DNA from: Bacteroidaceae bacterium
GTDB taxonomy: Bacteria; Bacteroidota; Bacteroidia; Bacteroidales; Bacteroidaceae
Direction of reading: 5' to 3'
Length of the DNA stretch: 51,014 nt
Assembly (NCBI GenBank): GCA_017617315.1
Contig: JAFZWM010000027.1
Span: 1-51,014 of the forward strand
Shown here: positions 7,495 to 14,990 of the stretch, one piece after another
Numbering within the stretch: the first letter of the stretch is position 1
Layout of the letters: each line of letters starts with the position of its first letter
Made by a program: the position numbers and the translations under genes
Notes under the pieces: generated by a model
What the model was told of the DNA's origin: nothing
The model's input: the letters and a program-made list of their open reading frames with translations, nothing else
Databases searched by the model: none

Positions 7495-8522
7495 CAGTAC
7501 AGCACCTCACATTCTACATTCATGCCGGCGCGAAGTTTGTCGCGGCAATCATCCTTTGCAAACCTGATGCGAACGGGAACGCGCTGCTCAACCTTCACGA
7601 AATTTCCCGTTGCGTTATCCTGCGGAATCATAGAATATGCCGAACCTGTGGCGTCACTTATGCGCTCCACCTCGCCCTCGAACTCAACATCAGGAACGGC
7701 ATCGACCCTCATTCTTACCTTTGAGCCTACGGCAATGTTAGGCATCTGAGTTTCGCGGTAGTTTGCAACCACCCACATATCCGTTCCGTCAACAATATTA
7801 CACATTGTCTGCCCCGGCTGAACAAGTTGCCCCTCGTGAATATCTTTATGACCAATAACGCCATCGGCAGTTGCGATAATAACCGTGTATGACAGATTAA
7901 GTTCGGCCAGATGAACGGCAGCCTTTGCCGCATCGATGCCAGCCTGCGACTGAGACAGACGATGTCCCTGCTCGTTCTTAACCGATGCCAACGACTCTTT
8001 CTGATGCTTTACAGACTCGTAGCGAGCCTTTGCCGCCAGATATGCAGTATGCACACCATCGTATTGCTGACGGGTTACGGCATCTTTATCGAGCAGAGCG
8101 GCATATCTGTCATCTTCGCGCTTGGCATTTTCCATCTGCACACGAATTTCTTCGATGCCTGCCGATGTGGCACTTATGTTTGCCGATGTTGTTGATATTC
8201 CGGCTGTTGTTGCCGAACTTCCAGCCATTGCGTTTGCAAGATTCGCCTTTGCTTGGGCAAGAGCAAGGCGGAACTCAGCATCTTCGATTATTACAAGCGT
8301 ATCGCCTTTACTTACATGCTGATATTCTTCGAAACGAATTTCCTTGATGTATCCCGGAACGCGTGAATTTACCGGCGTTATATGCTGTTCTATATGAGCA
8401 TTATCTGTAAACTCGACATTGCCAAAATGAACAAAATTCTTAACAACAAGGCACACTCCGACAACAATGAGCGCACCGATTATAAAATTATATGCAATTC
8501 TTACAAATTTAGTATTTTCCAT
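7494..8522 (-). CDS. HlyD/EmrA family periplasmic adaptor
   Basis: The protein (342 residues) has one N-terminal membrane anchor (about residues 10-30, FIIGALIVVGVCLVVKNF), a split lipoyl domain beginning INSRVPGYIKEIRFEEYQHV-like, a long alpha-helical hairpin (residues about 90-200, rich in Ala, Lys and Glu) and a beta-barrel with GSKVRMRVDAVPDVEFEGEV. This is the standard architecture of the membrane fusion protein that links an inner-membrane pump to TolC. It sits 14 bases after the TolC-type gene and overlaps the MFS gene by one base. Confidence 0.93.
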   Translation of the reverse strand: MENTKFVRIAYNFIIGALIVVGVCLVVKNFVHFGNVEFTDNAHIEQHITPVNSRVPGYIKEIRFEEYQHVSKGDTLVIIEDAEFRLALAQAKANLANAMAGSSATTAGISTTSANISATSAGIEEIRVQMENAKREDDRYAALLDKDAVTRQQYDGVHTAYLAAKARYESVKHQKESLASVKNEQGHRLSQSQAGIDAAKAAVHLAELNLSYTVIIATADGVIGHKDIHEGQLVQPGQTMCNIVDGTDMWVVANYRETQMPNIAVGSKVRMRVDAVPDVEFEGEVERISDATGSAYSMIPQDNATGNFVKVEQRVPVRIRFAKDDCRDKLRAGMNVECEVLY

Positions 8523-8536
8523 AAAACTCGTATATT

Positions 8537-9841
8537 TTAAATATCTCCTGCTATGTACTTTAAGCGGTACAACGCGCTTACAACGCTTATCCTTGCATTT
8601 TCGTACTGAAGTTCGGCATCGAGACGAACGTTTGCAGCATCGGTCATGTCGGTTACAAGAGCCAAGCCCTCGTTATAGCGGTTTGCTATCACGTCGTAGT
8701 TCTGGCGGGCCAGCTCCATACTCTTCTCGCGTGTGCGAAGTTCGGCCTGAACGGTCAGCAAAGCAACATAGGCTGCATGAACGGCATCGCCAATACCTTC
8801 TTTAGCCACTTGCGTCTGTTCCTCGGCAAATTTTGCGGCAACATCTGCTGAGCGCACCTTCTTCTTGCCTTTGTAAAGCGATGAAATATCGTATTTGACG
8901 CCGATGCCAACAAACCAATAGTTAAAATTCTTATCAATTGGCGGAACCTCAATTAGGATTGGACCATTAAGATGATTCTCTGCCACAAGAGCGATTTTTG
9001 GCATCAATGCCGAACGTGTTATTTTCTGCTGAATACGGCTCATATCTGCGGCGGTGTAGGCCTTTTTCAGACTGCTGTTCTCGGCAGTTGCAAGAGTCTG
9101 CCAATAATCTTCGCATTGCAGAGAACTGATTTCGAAAGCCTCGGCAGGAAGTATCGAGCCGATGTCATCACCGTTATTTAACGCAGTCTTCATCTGCTTC
9201 TCAACAATATTCATCTGGTCGTCCAATACTGTTTTCCGAAGAATCATCTGCTCTCTCATCAGCTCATATCGGGTGATGTCGTTTTTCAGCACAACGCCAG
9301 CATCGTGTCGGTTTCGAGTGCGCATAATCAAAGTATCTACAAGCGCGATGTTTCGGTCTACCACATCAAGTTGGTTGGCAAGACTGTGACGCTGCAAAAA
9401 CAATCCGGCAAGCAGCAAGTGAACACCCCGACGGTTTTCTTCTCCGTCAATCAGCGTCATGTCCCTGCCCTTTTCAGCCATGCGAATGCCACCCGAAAGG
9501 GCTCCGCCGCTATACACAATCTGCTGCGCTTCGAGCGAGAAGTTGTTTCCGAAATGCGGCATATCAGCCTTGGTGTATTCGCCGAATTTTCTGTTCCACA
9601 ACTGTCCGTCGCCAATATACGAGAACGAGAGCGATGCGTTTACATCGGGCAATCTCTGCGCCTTTGCCGACAACACATCAGCATCAGCCTTCTGCAATGC
9701 CGTACGATAACTGTTTATACTTGTATTATGCTCGTCTGCCGTACGGAAAAGAGCATTCATACCATTCGTCAATGCCTGCGACTGTGCAGACATACCCATA
9801 CAACGAAGCGTCGCCATGCCTAATGCAAAGCAACGTAACAT
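8537..9841 (-). CDS. TolC family outer-membrane efflux protein
   Basis: This 434-residue protein has the TolC layout: two repeats of long alpha-helical hairpins alternating with short beta segments (LPDVNASLSFSYIG and the second repeat ending QNYDVIANRYNEGLALVTDM). I start it at the ATG at 9841, which gives a signal-peptide-like N-terminus (MLRCFALGMATLRCMGMSAQ). An in-frame ATG at 9934 would add 31 basic residues and cannot be ruled out, since the promoter lies upstream of both. It is the first gene of the efflux operon. Confidence 0.9.
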   Translation of the reverse strand: MLRCFALGMATLRCMGMSAQSQALTNGMNALFRTADEHNTSINSYRTALQKADADVLSAKAQRLPDVNASLSFSYIGDGQLWNRKFGEYTKADMPHFGNNFSLEAQQIVYSGGALSGGIRMAEKGRDMTLIDGEENRRGVHLLLAGLFLQRHSLANQLDVVDRNIALVDTLIMRTRNRHDAGVVLKNDITRYELMREQMILRKTVLDDQMNIVEKQMKTALNNGDDIGSILPAEAFEISSLQCEDYWQTLATAENSSLKKAYTAADMSRIQQKITRSALMPKIALVAENHLNGPILIEVPPIDKNFNYWFVGIGVKYDISSLYKGKKKVRSADVAAKFAEEQTQVAKEGIGDAVHAAYVALLTVQAELRTREKSMELARQNYDVIANRYNEGLALVTDMTDAANVRLDAELQYENARISVVSALYRLKYIAGDI

Positions 9842-9967
9842 TGTAGTTCCGCGATGTTTAGATGGGATTTTCTTACTGTAATACTTTCTATTATCTAATA
9901 ACACAATCTTCAACTTTCCTATAATCTTCGGCATCTTCGTTGATACTTACGAATAAGAAAGCGTTTG

Positions 9968-10000
9968 CAAAATTACAATTCTTTTTTTTAATATAACAAA
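9968..10000 (-). promoter_or_regulatory. Promoter of the efflux operon
   Basis: On the minus strand TTTG (9997-10000) is followed after 21 bases by TAATTTTG (9968-9975), close to the Bacteroidetes consensus. The predicted transcript starts near 9961, ahead of both candidate TolC starts. The remaining gene-free part of 9842-10326 holds a degenerate repeat (10078-10150) and the ArsR control region. Confidence 0.65.
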
Positions 10001-10077
10001 CGCATATATCAAACTTTTAACATTTATTAACAATTCACAGAAGACAAGACTTACTGAAAAATCGGTAAAAAGTAACT

Positions 10078-10150
10078 TTCAGAATACGGGATAGGTTCGG
10101 GATAGCAAGATGGTAGCAAGAAGATACCAAGTAGGTAGGTTCGAGATGCA
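10078..10150 (+). repeat. Short fragment resembling the dispersed intergenic repeat
   Basis: The stretch uses the same degenerate vocabulary (ATAGGTTCGGG, GGTAGCAAG, AAGTAGGTAGG) as the copies at 930-1197 and 24255-24480. It is shorter and less convincing, and it lies between divergent genes. Confidence 0.4.
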
Positions 10151-10232
10151 TATATTGATGCAATTACAAAGAATTCTACAATATTTATTTGGACAAGAGG
10201 CATAATATAATGTGAATTCTGCAACTGCAAGT

Positions 10233-10254
10233 CATTGTTCGTAAAAAAACAAAC
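10233..10254 (+). promoter_or_regulatory. 22-base motif, copy 1 (candidate ArsR site)
   Basis: CATTGTTCGT, then eight bases, then AAAC. The same motif recurs at 10285 and 10659. Copy 1 lies 52 bases upstream of copy 2, about five helical turns. Confidence 0.55.
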
Positions 10255-10270
10255 ATTTTCAGCGAAAAGT

Positions 10271-10301
10271 TTTGCTGTCCGAAACATTGTTCGTATTTTT
10301 G
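10271..10301 (+). promoter_or_regulatory. Promoter of the ArsR-led operon
   Basis: TTTG (10271-10274), exactly 19 bases, then TATTTTTG (10294-10301): a perfect match to the Bacteroidetes consensus, 25 bases before the ArsR start codon. The -7 box is inside copy 2 of the repeated 22-base motif, so a protein bound there would block the promoter. Confidence 0.85.
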
Positions 10302-10306
10302 CAAAC
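10285..10306 (+). promoter_or_regulatory. 22-base motif, copy 2 (candidate ArsR operator)
   Basis: CATTGTTCGT-N8-AAAC overlaps the -7 box. Its left part also shows dyad symmetry, CGAA-acattg-TTCG. Position over the promoter is what would be expected of an autoregulating ArsR repressor; binding itself is inferred. Confidence 0.6.
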
Positions 10307-10326
10307 AGAAATCAAAACCAAAAACA

Positions 10327-10653
10327 ATGGCGAAGAACAAATATTGCATAAAGGCTGAAACTCTCGCACGGCTTGCCAAGGCTCTGGGACATCCGGCACG
10401 AATTGGAATTATGCAGTTTCTGGCTAAAAGGGACGAATGTTATTTCGGCGACATCTACGAGGAACTGCCGATTGCGAAAGCCACTGTAAGCCAGCATCTG
10501 AAGGAACTAAAAGAAGCCGGACTGATTCAAGGCGAGATTGAGCCTCCGAAAGTCAAGTATTGGATAAACCGTGAAAACTGGGAATATGCTCGCGAGTTGT
10601 TCAACGACTTTTTCAGCATGGAACTATGCAAGAAAAACGATTGCAGCGAATAG
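10327..10653 (+). CDS. ArsR family transcriptional regulator
   Basis: The 108-residue protein is a winged helix-turn-helix repressor of the ArsR/SmtB type: [20 protein letters not shown] (residues about 18-37) starts the fold and [19 protein letters not shown] (residues about 51-69) is the recognition helix and wing. Cysteines occur at residues 7 and 38 and in the C-terminal CKKNDC, which could sense metal or thiol stress, but no classic CxC metal site is present in the recognition helix. It is the first gene of a nine-gene operon, with copies of a 22-base motif before and after it. Autoregulation is likely but inferred. Confidence 0.92.
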   Translation: MAKNKYCIKAETLARLAKALGHPARIGIMQFLAKRDECYFGDIYEELPIAKATVSQHLKELKEAGLIQGEIEPPKVKYWINRENWEYARELFNDFFSMELCKKNDCSE

Positions 10654-10658
10654 AACGA

Positions 10659-10680
10659 CATTGTTCGTTATTTTATAAAC
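10659..10680 (+). promoter_or_regulatory. 22-base motif, copy 3
   Basis: CATTGTTCGT-N8-AAAC lies between the ArsR stop and the thioredoxin start. Here it is preceded by GAAC, giving the dyad GAAC-gacatt-GTTC. It may give separate control of the downstream genes. Confidence 0.55.
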
Positions 10681-10699
10681 CACAAACACTTTAAAAGAA

Positions 10700-11002
10700 A
10701 TGGAAACTTTCAACAACGTTATTCAGAGTGACCAGCTAACTTTGGTCGATTTTTATGCAACATGGTGTCAGCCTTGCAAAATGATGCACCCAGTTTTGGA
10801 ACAACTTAAAGACGAACTCGGCGACAGCATCCGAATAATCAAGGTAGATGTAGACAAGTATGGCGACACGGCTGCACAGCACCACATTCAGTCGGTGCCA
10901 ACTCTGATGTTATTTAGAAATGGCGAAGTGCTATGGCGACAGAGCGGAGCAATGCCAAAGTCTCAACTGAAACAGATTGTAGAACAGTTTTTGAACCGAT
11001 GA
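10700..11002 (+). CDS. Thioredoxin family protein
   Basis: The protein (100 residues) has the full thioredoxin fold: VDFYATWCQPCKMM (active-site C23 and C26), the cis-proline loop SVPTLMLFRNGE near residue 70, and a C-terminal helix. There is no signal peptide, so it works in the cytoplasm as a dithiol reductant. The active site is WCQPC rather than the usual WCGPC, which would be expected to shift the redox potential. It lies in an ArsR-led operon with iron-sulfur proteins, so its partner may be one of those rather than general disulfide reduction. Confidence 0.93.
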   Translation: METFNNVIQSDQLTLVDFYATWCQPCKMMHPVLEQLKDELGDSIRIIKVDVDKYGDTAAQHHIQSVPTLMLFRNGEVLWRQSGAMPKSQLKQIVEQFLNR

Positions 11003-11006
11003 GACG

Positions 11007-11210
11007 ATGGGCAAATTCATAGCGTGCAACGAGAAAGACCGATGCGCAGCGTGCGGAGTATGCGTAAAAGCGTGTCCGCGCGATGCCATCTCGGTTTACA
11101 AAGGATGCTATGCCGTTGTAGATGAGGAGAAATGCATTGGTTGCGGACTTTGCGAGAAGGCTTGTCCGGCAGGCGTAATGCACAAGGTGGCAAGAACGGC
11201 AGAAGACTAA
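11007..11210 (+). CDS. 4Fe-4S ferredoxin (two clusters)
   Basis: This 67-residue protein contains two bacterial ferredoxin motifs, CAACGVCVKACP (about residues 13-24) and CIGCGLCEKACP (about residues 44-55), which bind two 4Fe-4S clusters. It begins 4 bases after the thioredoxin stop. It precedes the NapH-like membrane protein, which lacks its own ferredoxin domain, so this protein may be its soluble partner. The full complement of eight ligands is present. Confidence 0.93.
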   Translation: MGKFIACNEKDRCAACGVCVKACPRDAISVYKGCYAVVDEEKCIGCGLCEKACPAGVMHKVARTAED

Positions 11211-11253
11211 AGCATCATCAAGATTTTTAAGGTAAACACGACAGGTTAAAAAG

Positions 11254-11832
11254 ATGAAGAAAAAGAAAAAATGGAACGACTATCTGTGGATAGTCTCGAC
11301 AACATATTTTACGCTCGGGTTCTTCAACATCGTATTTGCGTGGCTCGGCGTGATATGTTTCGCCATTCCGCTTGCCATGGCGATTTTTGGAGGAACGAAG
11401 GGATACTGCAACAACTATTGCGGACGCGGACAACTCTTTCTGCAAATAGGCAACTCGCTTGGATGGTCGAGAAAGAAAGCAGCTCCGAGATGGCTGTCGT
11501 CGAAGTGGTTCAGAAACGGATTTCTGGCATTCTTCATGTTCTTCTTCGTACAGATGATTTACATCACCGTTCAGGTGGCGCACGAAGCGCGCTCGCTCTC
11601 GCAGACAATCCATCTGCTGTGGACGATGAATGTTCCGTGGCACTGGGCTTATCCGGTAGAGATTGAGCCGTGGAAGGCTCAGTTTGCCTTCGGGCTTTAC
11701 GGAATAATGCTCACGTCGCTCATCGTCGGAATAGCACTAACAATCATCTACCGCCCGCGCACATGGTGCGTATTCTGCCCGATGGGCAACATGACTCAAA
11801 TGATTTGCAAACTCAAAAACAAAGAAAAATAA
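11254..11832 (+). CDS. NapH/NosR-like membrane protein without ferredoxin domain
   Basis: The protein (192 residues) has about four membrane spans. Two cysteine motifs of the NapH/NosR/CcoG type are visible: CNNYCGRGQL near residue 52 and RTWCVFCPMGN near residue 168. In that family such CxxxC and CxxC-P motifs pass electrons between quinol and cytoplasmic iron-sulfur centres. The usual C-terminal double-cluster ferredoxin domain is missing; a separate ferredoxin gene lies just upstream. A membrane-bound electron route from quinol to ferredoxin or thioredoxin partners is inferred from this. Confidence 0.8.
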   Translation: MKKKKKWNDYLWIVSTTYFTLGFFNIVFAWLGVICFAIPLAMAIFGGTKGYCNNYCGRGQLFLQIGNSLGWSRKKAAPRWLSSKWFRNGFLAFFMFFFVQMIYITVQVAHEARSLSQTIHLLWTMNVPWHWAYPVEIEPWKAQFAFGLYGIMLTSLIVGIALTIIYRPRTWCVFCPMGNMTQMICKLKNKEK

Positions 11833-11833
11833 T

Positions 11834-12223
11834 ATGGAAACAAGAAAATTCGATGCCGCCGAGAAGAAAAGATGCGGCTCGCACAACTGCGCACAAGCCG
11901 TTCTGTGCTCATACTGCGACCTCACGGGCATTGACGAAGAGACATCGCGCAACATGACAACCGCCTTTGCTGCCGGAATGGGCAACATGGAAGGCACTTG
12001 CGGAGCGATTGTCGGGGCTGGCATCGCCCTGAGCCTCATCACCAAGGACAAAGCCAAGGCGATGAAGGGGATGCGCGAGATAATGACACGCTTCGAAGAA
12101 CGCAACAAGGCCACTCAATGCAAGCTTCTGAAGGGAGCTGAATCGAAGCAGGTGCTGAGAGAATGTCCCGACTGCGTGGCCGATGCGGCAGAATTTCTTG
12201 AAGACATTATAAACACAAAATAA
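11834..12223 (+). CDS. C_GCAxxG_C_C family redox protein
   Basis: This 129-residue protein matches the C_GCAxxG_C_C family by its cysteine pattern: CGSHNCAQAVLCSYC near the N-terminus, GTCGAIVGAG in the middle and CKLL...ECPDC towards the C-terminus. Members are small putative redox or metal proteins common in anaerobes and have no settled function. It starts 1 base after the stop of the NapH-like gene. The spacing suggests a joint role with the ferredoxin and thioredoxin. Confidence 0.88.
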   Translation: METRKFDAAEKKRCGSHNCAQAVLCSYCDLTGIDEETSRNMTTAFAAGMGNMEGTCGAIVGAGIALSLITKDKAKAMKGMREIMTRFEERNKATQCKLLKGAESKQVLRECPDCVADAAEFLEDIINTK

Positions 12224-12235
12224 AACACGACAACA

Positions 12236-12556
12236 ATGAATTACATTGGACTGATTACGGCTGTGGCTACATTCCTCATCATCGGACTGTTCCACCCTAT
12301 CGTCATCAAGGGCGAATATCACTTCGGAACGCGTCCGTGGTGGATATTTCTGCTCCTCGGGCTGGCGTTCATCACCGGCTCACTGTTCATCGAGAACTCT
12401 ACGGCAAGCACCGTTCTGGGCGTTATCGGATGCTCTTTTCTGTGGAGCATTCTGGAACTTTTCGAACAGAAAGAACGCGTTCGCAAAGGCTGGTTTCCGA
12501 TGAACCCTAAGCGCAAAGACGAATACAAACCAAAGAAGCAAGAAAATGAAGATTAA
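12236..12556 (+). CDS. DUF4491 family membrane protein
   Basis: The protein (106 residues) has three hydrophobic segments, the family's opening pattern (GLITAVATFLIIGLFHPIVIKGEYHFG) and a basic, charged C-terminus (MNPKRKDEYKPKKQENED). No function is known. It lies 12 bases after the previous gene and overlaps the next by 11 bases. Confidence 0.8.
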   Translation: MNYIGLITAVATFLIIGLFHPIVIKGEYHFGTRPWWIFLLLGLAFITGSLFIENSTASTVLGVIGCSFLWSILELFEQKERVRKGWFPMNPKRKDEYKPKKQENED

Positions 12557-12797
12557 GCAAATTTTGCAGGGACTGTCGTTCAAAACGGGAGTGATTGTAC
12601 TTGCACTCTGCATTCCATTCTACATAATCTCGTTTGCACAGATGGCTCTGCCTATCAGCGCCGAGATGAAGGGTGTGCTGTGGCTCGTATTCTTCGGACT
12701 GGCAAAGACTTTCCAATACGGCGGACTAACGATTCTTGGCGTGGACGGTTGGAAAAGGCTGAAGGCTTCCTTCGCCAAGAAAAAAGAAACCGAATGA
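12546..12797 (+). CDS. Small membrane protein of unknown function
   Basis: I do not recognise this 83-residue protein. It has two hydrophobic segments (about residues 12-34 and 44-65) and a lysine-rich C-terminus, so it is probably a two-span inner-membrane protein with cytosolic ends. It overlaps the DUF4491 gene by 11 bases and ends 4 bases before the DUF456 gene, which makes it part of the operon and unlikely to be a chance frame. Confidence 0.7.
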   Translation: MKIKQILQGLSFKTGVIVLALCIPFYIISFAQMALPISAEMKGVLWLVFFGLAKTFQYGGLTILGVDGWKRLKASFAKKKETE

Positions 12798-12801
12798 TAT
12801 T

Positions 12802-13284
12802 ATGCTGACAGTAATCTTCCTCATAGCCATTGTATTATCGGTTGTGGGCATCATCGGCTCGGTGCTGCCTGCCCTTCCGGGGCCGCCGATAAACTTTGCG
12901 GCGCTGCTTCTGGTCTACTTCGGAGTTGACGGAAGCATTGGCACTACAACGCTGATTGTGATGCTTGTGCTCACGCTTCTGGTCATTGCGCTCGACTATG
13001 TTGCGCCCGTGTGGTTCACTCACGCTGGCGGCGGAAGCAAGCTGGCAACATACGGCTCTACAGCCGGTCTGATTGCCGGACTGTTCTTCATGCCATGGGG
13101 AATGATTGTCGGTCCGCTCATAGGAGCAATCATCGGCGAACTGATAGCCGGAAGTGACATCAGCAAGTCACTGAAAGTCGGGCTGTTATCATTCCTTTCG
13201 TTCATCGTAACGACCGGAATAAAAGTCGTTCTTTCGGTAATAATGACAATTTACATCATAAAGGCAGCCATCGCTGCCATATAA
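12802..13284 (+). CDS. DUF456 family membrane protein
   Basis: The 160-residue protein has about four to five hydrophobic segments and the family hallmarks: VGIIGSVLPALPGPPINFAA near residue 13 and a glycine-rich repeat (GSTAGLIAGLFFMPWGMIVGPLIGAIIGEL) in the second half. The function is unknown. Four membrane proteins in one operon with soluble redox proteins point to a membrane-associated process. Confidence 0.87.
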   Translation: MLTVIFLIAIVLSVVGIIGSVLPALPGPPINFAALLLVYFGVDGSIGTTTLIVMLVLTLLVIALDYVAPVWFTHAGGGSKLATYGSTAGLIAGLFFMPWGMIVGPLIGAIIGELIAGSDISKSLKVGLLSFLSFIVTTGIKVVLSVIMTIYIIKAAIAAI

Positions 13285-13299
13285 ACAAAAAAAACAGTA

Positions 13300-13683
13300 A
13301 TGAAACAGATTGCAATTCCAACTCGCGACGGCATGGTCGACGACCACTTCGGACACTGTGCCTACTACACAATTTTTCAGATTGACGACGAGAACAAGAT
13401 TCTGAAGAGCGAACGACTCGACTCTCCGCAGGGCTGCGGATGCAAGTCGAACATCGCAAGCACGCTTCAGGAGATGGGCGTAACCGTGATGCTTGCCGGA
13501 AACATGGGACAAGGCGCATTCAACAAACTGTCGGAACACAACATCAGCGTTATTCGCGGATGCAGCGGAAAAGTTGAGGATGTGGCGCAAAGCTATCTCG
13601 AAGGCAGTCTGGCAGACTCGGCCGAGGTGTGCGACCATCACTCTTGCGGCAATCACGAGCACGAGCATGTGTTCAAGATTTAA
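13300..13683 (+). CDS. NifB/NifX family iron-sulfur/metal cluster-binding protein
   Basis: The protein (127 residues) belongs to the dinitrogenase iron-molybdenum cofactor-binding family (NifX/MTH1175 type), starting MKQIAIPTRDGMVDDHFGH with the expected HFGH. It has GCGCKSN near residue 46 and ends with a His/Cys-rich tail (CDHHSCGNHEHEHVF), suggesting metal binding. No nitrogenase genes are nearby, so this is a stand-alone member that may carry or insert a metal cluster. It is the last gene of the operon, followed by a strong terminator. Confidence 0.9.
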   Translation: MKQIAIPTRDGMVDDHFGHCAYYTIFQIDDENKILKSERLDSPQGCGCKSNIASTLQEMGVTVMLAGNMGQGAFNKLSEHNISVIRGCSGKVEDVAQSYLEGSLADSAEVCDHHSCGNHEHEHVFKI

Positions 13684-13689
13684 GTTTTA

Positions 13690-13739
13690 TGGCCTAATGG
13701 ACTTTTCGCTCTACAAAATATCCATTAGGCCATTTTTTT
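13690..13739 (+). terminator. Rho-independent terminator of the ArsR-led operon
   Basis: A perfect 12-base stem, TGGCCTAATGGA (13690-13701) and TCCATTAGGCCA (13721-13732), is followed by seven Ts. Confidence 0.95.
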
Positions 13740-13774
13740 CATTTCAGAATGGCGAGTTATTTAAAATAATACTG

Positions 13775-13782
13775 TAAATTTG
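13775..13782 (+). promoter_or_regulatory. -7 box of flavodiiron protein promoter
   Basis: TAAATTTG lies 44 bases before the start codon and directly after the preceding terminator. A TTTG at the -33 position is not seen. Confidence 0.5.
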
Positions 13783-13826
13783 CCAAGATGAACAAATTTG
13801 TTTAACCATATTAAACCTAAGAGACA

Positions 13827-14984
13827 ATGAGTAAAATAACTTATATCGGGGTTGACGACAAAGACCTCGACCTGTTCGAAAGCCAGTATGCCGTTCCAGA
13901 AGGCATGTGCTACAACAGCTATCTTGTAGAAGGCGAGAAAATTGCCGTGATGGACTCGGTTGACAAGCGCAAGACCGACGAGTGGCTCGACAAACTTGCT
14001 GCCACCCTCGACGGACGCACGCCCGACTATCTCGTAGTGCAGCACATGGAGCCAGACCACAGCGGCTCGGTTGCGGCTTTCTTGCAGAAATATCCATCAG
14101 CAACAGTCGTTTGCAGCGTTCAGGCACAGAAGTTCATGCTTCAGTTTAACGATAACCTGAAGGCCGACATACAGGTTGTGAAAGAGGGCGACACCATTGA
14201 CCTTGGAGCAGAGACCGTGCTGAAATTCTTCACCGCGCCGATGGTTCACTGGCCAGAAGTAATCGTTACATATCTCGAGAGCGAGCAGACGCTCTTCTCT
14301 GCCGACGGATTCGGAAAGTTCGGCGTTTACGATGCCGATCCCGACGACTGGGCTTGCGAGGCACGCCGATACTACTTTAACATCTGCGGAAAATACGGCA
14401 ACAACGTGGCAGCCCTTCTGAAAAAGGTTGCAAATCTTAAAATCAGCCGAATCAGTCCGCTTCACGGCCCAGTTCTCGAAGGCGAGAAGCTTGCCGAGGC
14501 CCTCAGACTATACACAATCTGGAGCGCATACGATGTTGAGACTCCAGGCGGAGTGTTGGTTGCATACGCATCAATCCACGGAAATACAGCCGTTGCAGCA
14601 AACAAGATTGCCGAGATGCTGAAAGCAAAAGGCGCGGCTAAAGTTGCAATAACCGACCTCTCGCGCGACGACATGGCAGAGGCTATCGAAGATGCCTTCC
14701 GCATGGGCGCGCTCGTGCTTGCCTGCGCAACATACGACGGCGGAATATTCCCTCCAATGCACAACTTCCTTCACAAGCTTACAATCAAGGGCTTCCAGCG
14801 ACGCAAGGTCGGCCTCATCGAGAACGGCACATGGGCTCCGCAGGCTGCCAAGGTTATGCGCGGAATGCTCGAAGGATTGAAGGATGTAGAAATTGTTGAA
14901 CCTGTTGTAAGCCTTCGCAGCAGCATGAAAGAAGAGAACGTGGCACAGCTCGAAGCTCTTGCCGATGCCATTGTTTCAAAATAA
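13827..14984 (+). CDS. Flavodiiron protein (A-type flavoprotein, FprA-like)
   Basis: This 385-residue protein has an N-terminal metallo-beta-lactamase-like diiron domain with HMEPDH (H73, E75, D77, H78) and further ligands around TAPMVHWPEV, then a C-terminal flavodoxin domain starting VAYASIHGNTA near residue 248. It reduces oxygen, and in some species nitric oxide, to harmless products in the cytoplasm of anaerobes, using FMN and electrons from rubredoxin. There is no fused rubredoxin domain; a separate rubredoxin is encoded at 646-807. It may be co-transcribed with the dihydrouridine synthase gene 6 bases downstream. Confidence 0.95.
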   Translation: MSKITYIGVDDKDLDLFESQYAVPEGMCYNSYLVEGEKIAVMDSVDKRKTDEWLDKLAATLDGRTPDYLVVQHMEPDHSGSVAAFLQKYPSATVVCSVQAQKFMLQFNDNLKADIQVVKEGDTIDLGAETVLKFFTAPMVHWPEVIVTYLESEQTLFSADGFGKFGVYDADPDDWACEARRYYFNICGKYGNNVAALLKKVANLKISRISPLHGPVLEGEKLAEALRLYTIWSAYDVETPGGVLVAYASIHGNTAVAANKIAEMLKAKGAAKVAITDLSRDDMAEAIEDAFRMGALVLACATYDGGIFPPMHNFLHKLTIKGFQRRKVGLIENGTWAPQAAKVMRGMLEGLKDVEIVEPVVSLRSSMKEENVAQLEALADAIVSK

Positions 14985-14990
14985 ACAGAG

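Noticed and set aside
6958-7749. 263-codon plus-strand frame opposite the MFS and HlyD genes
   Set aside because: It spans the junction of two well-supported opposite-strand genes and has a His/Arg/Ser-rich composition typical of antisense translation.
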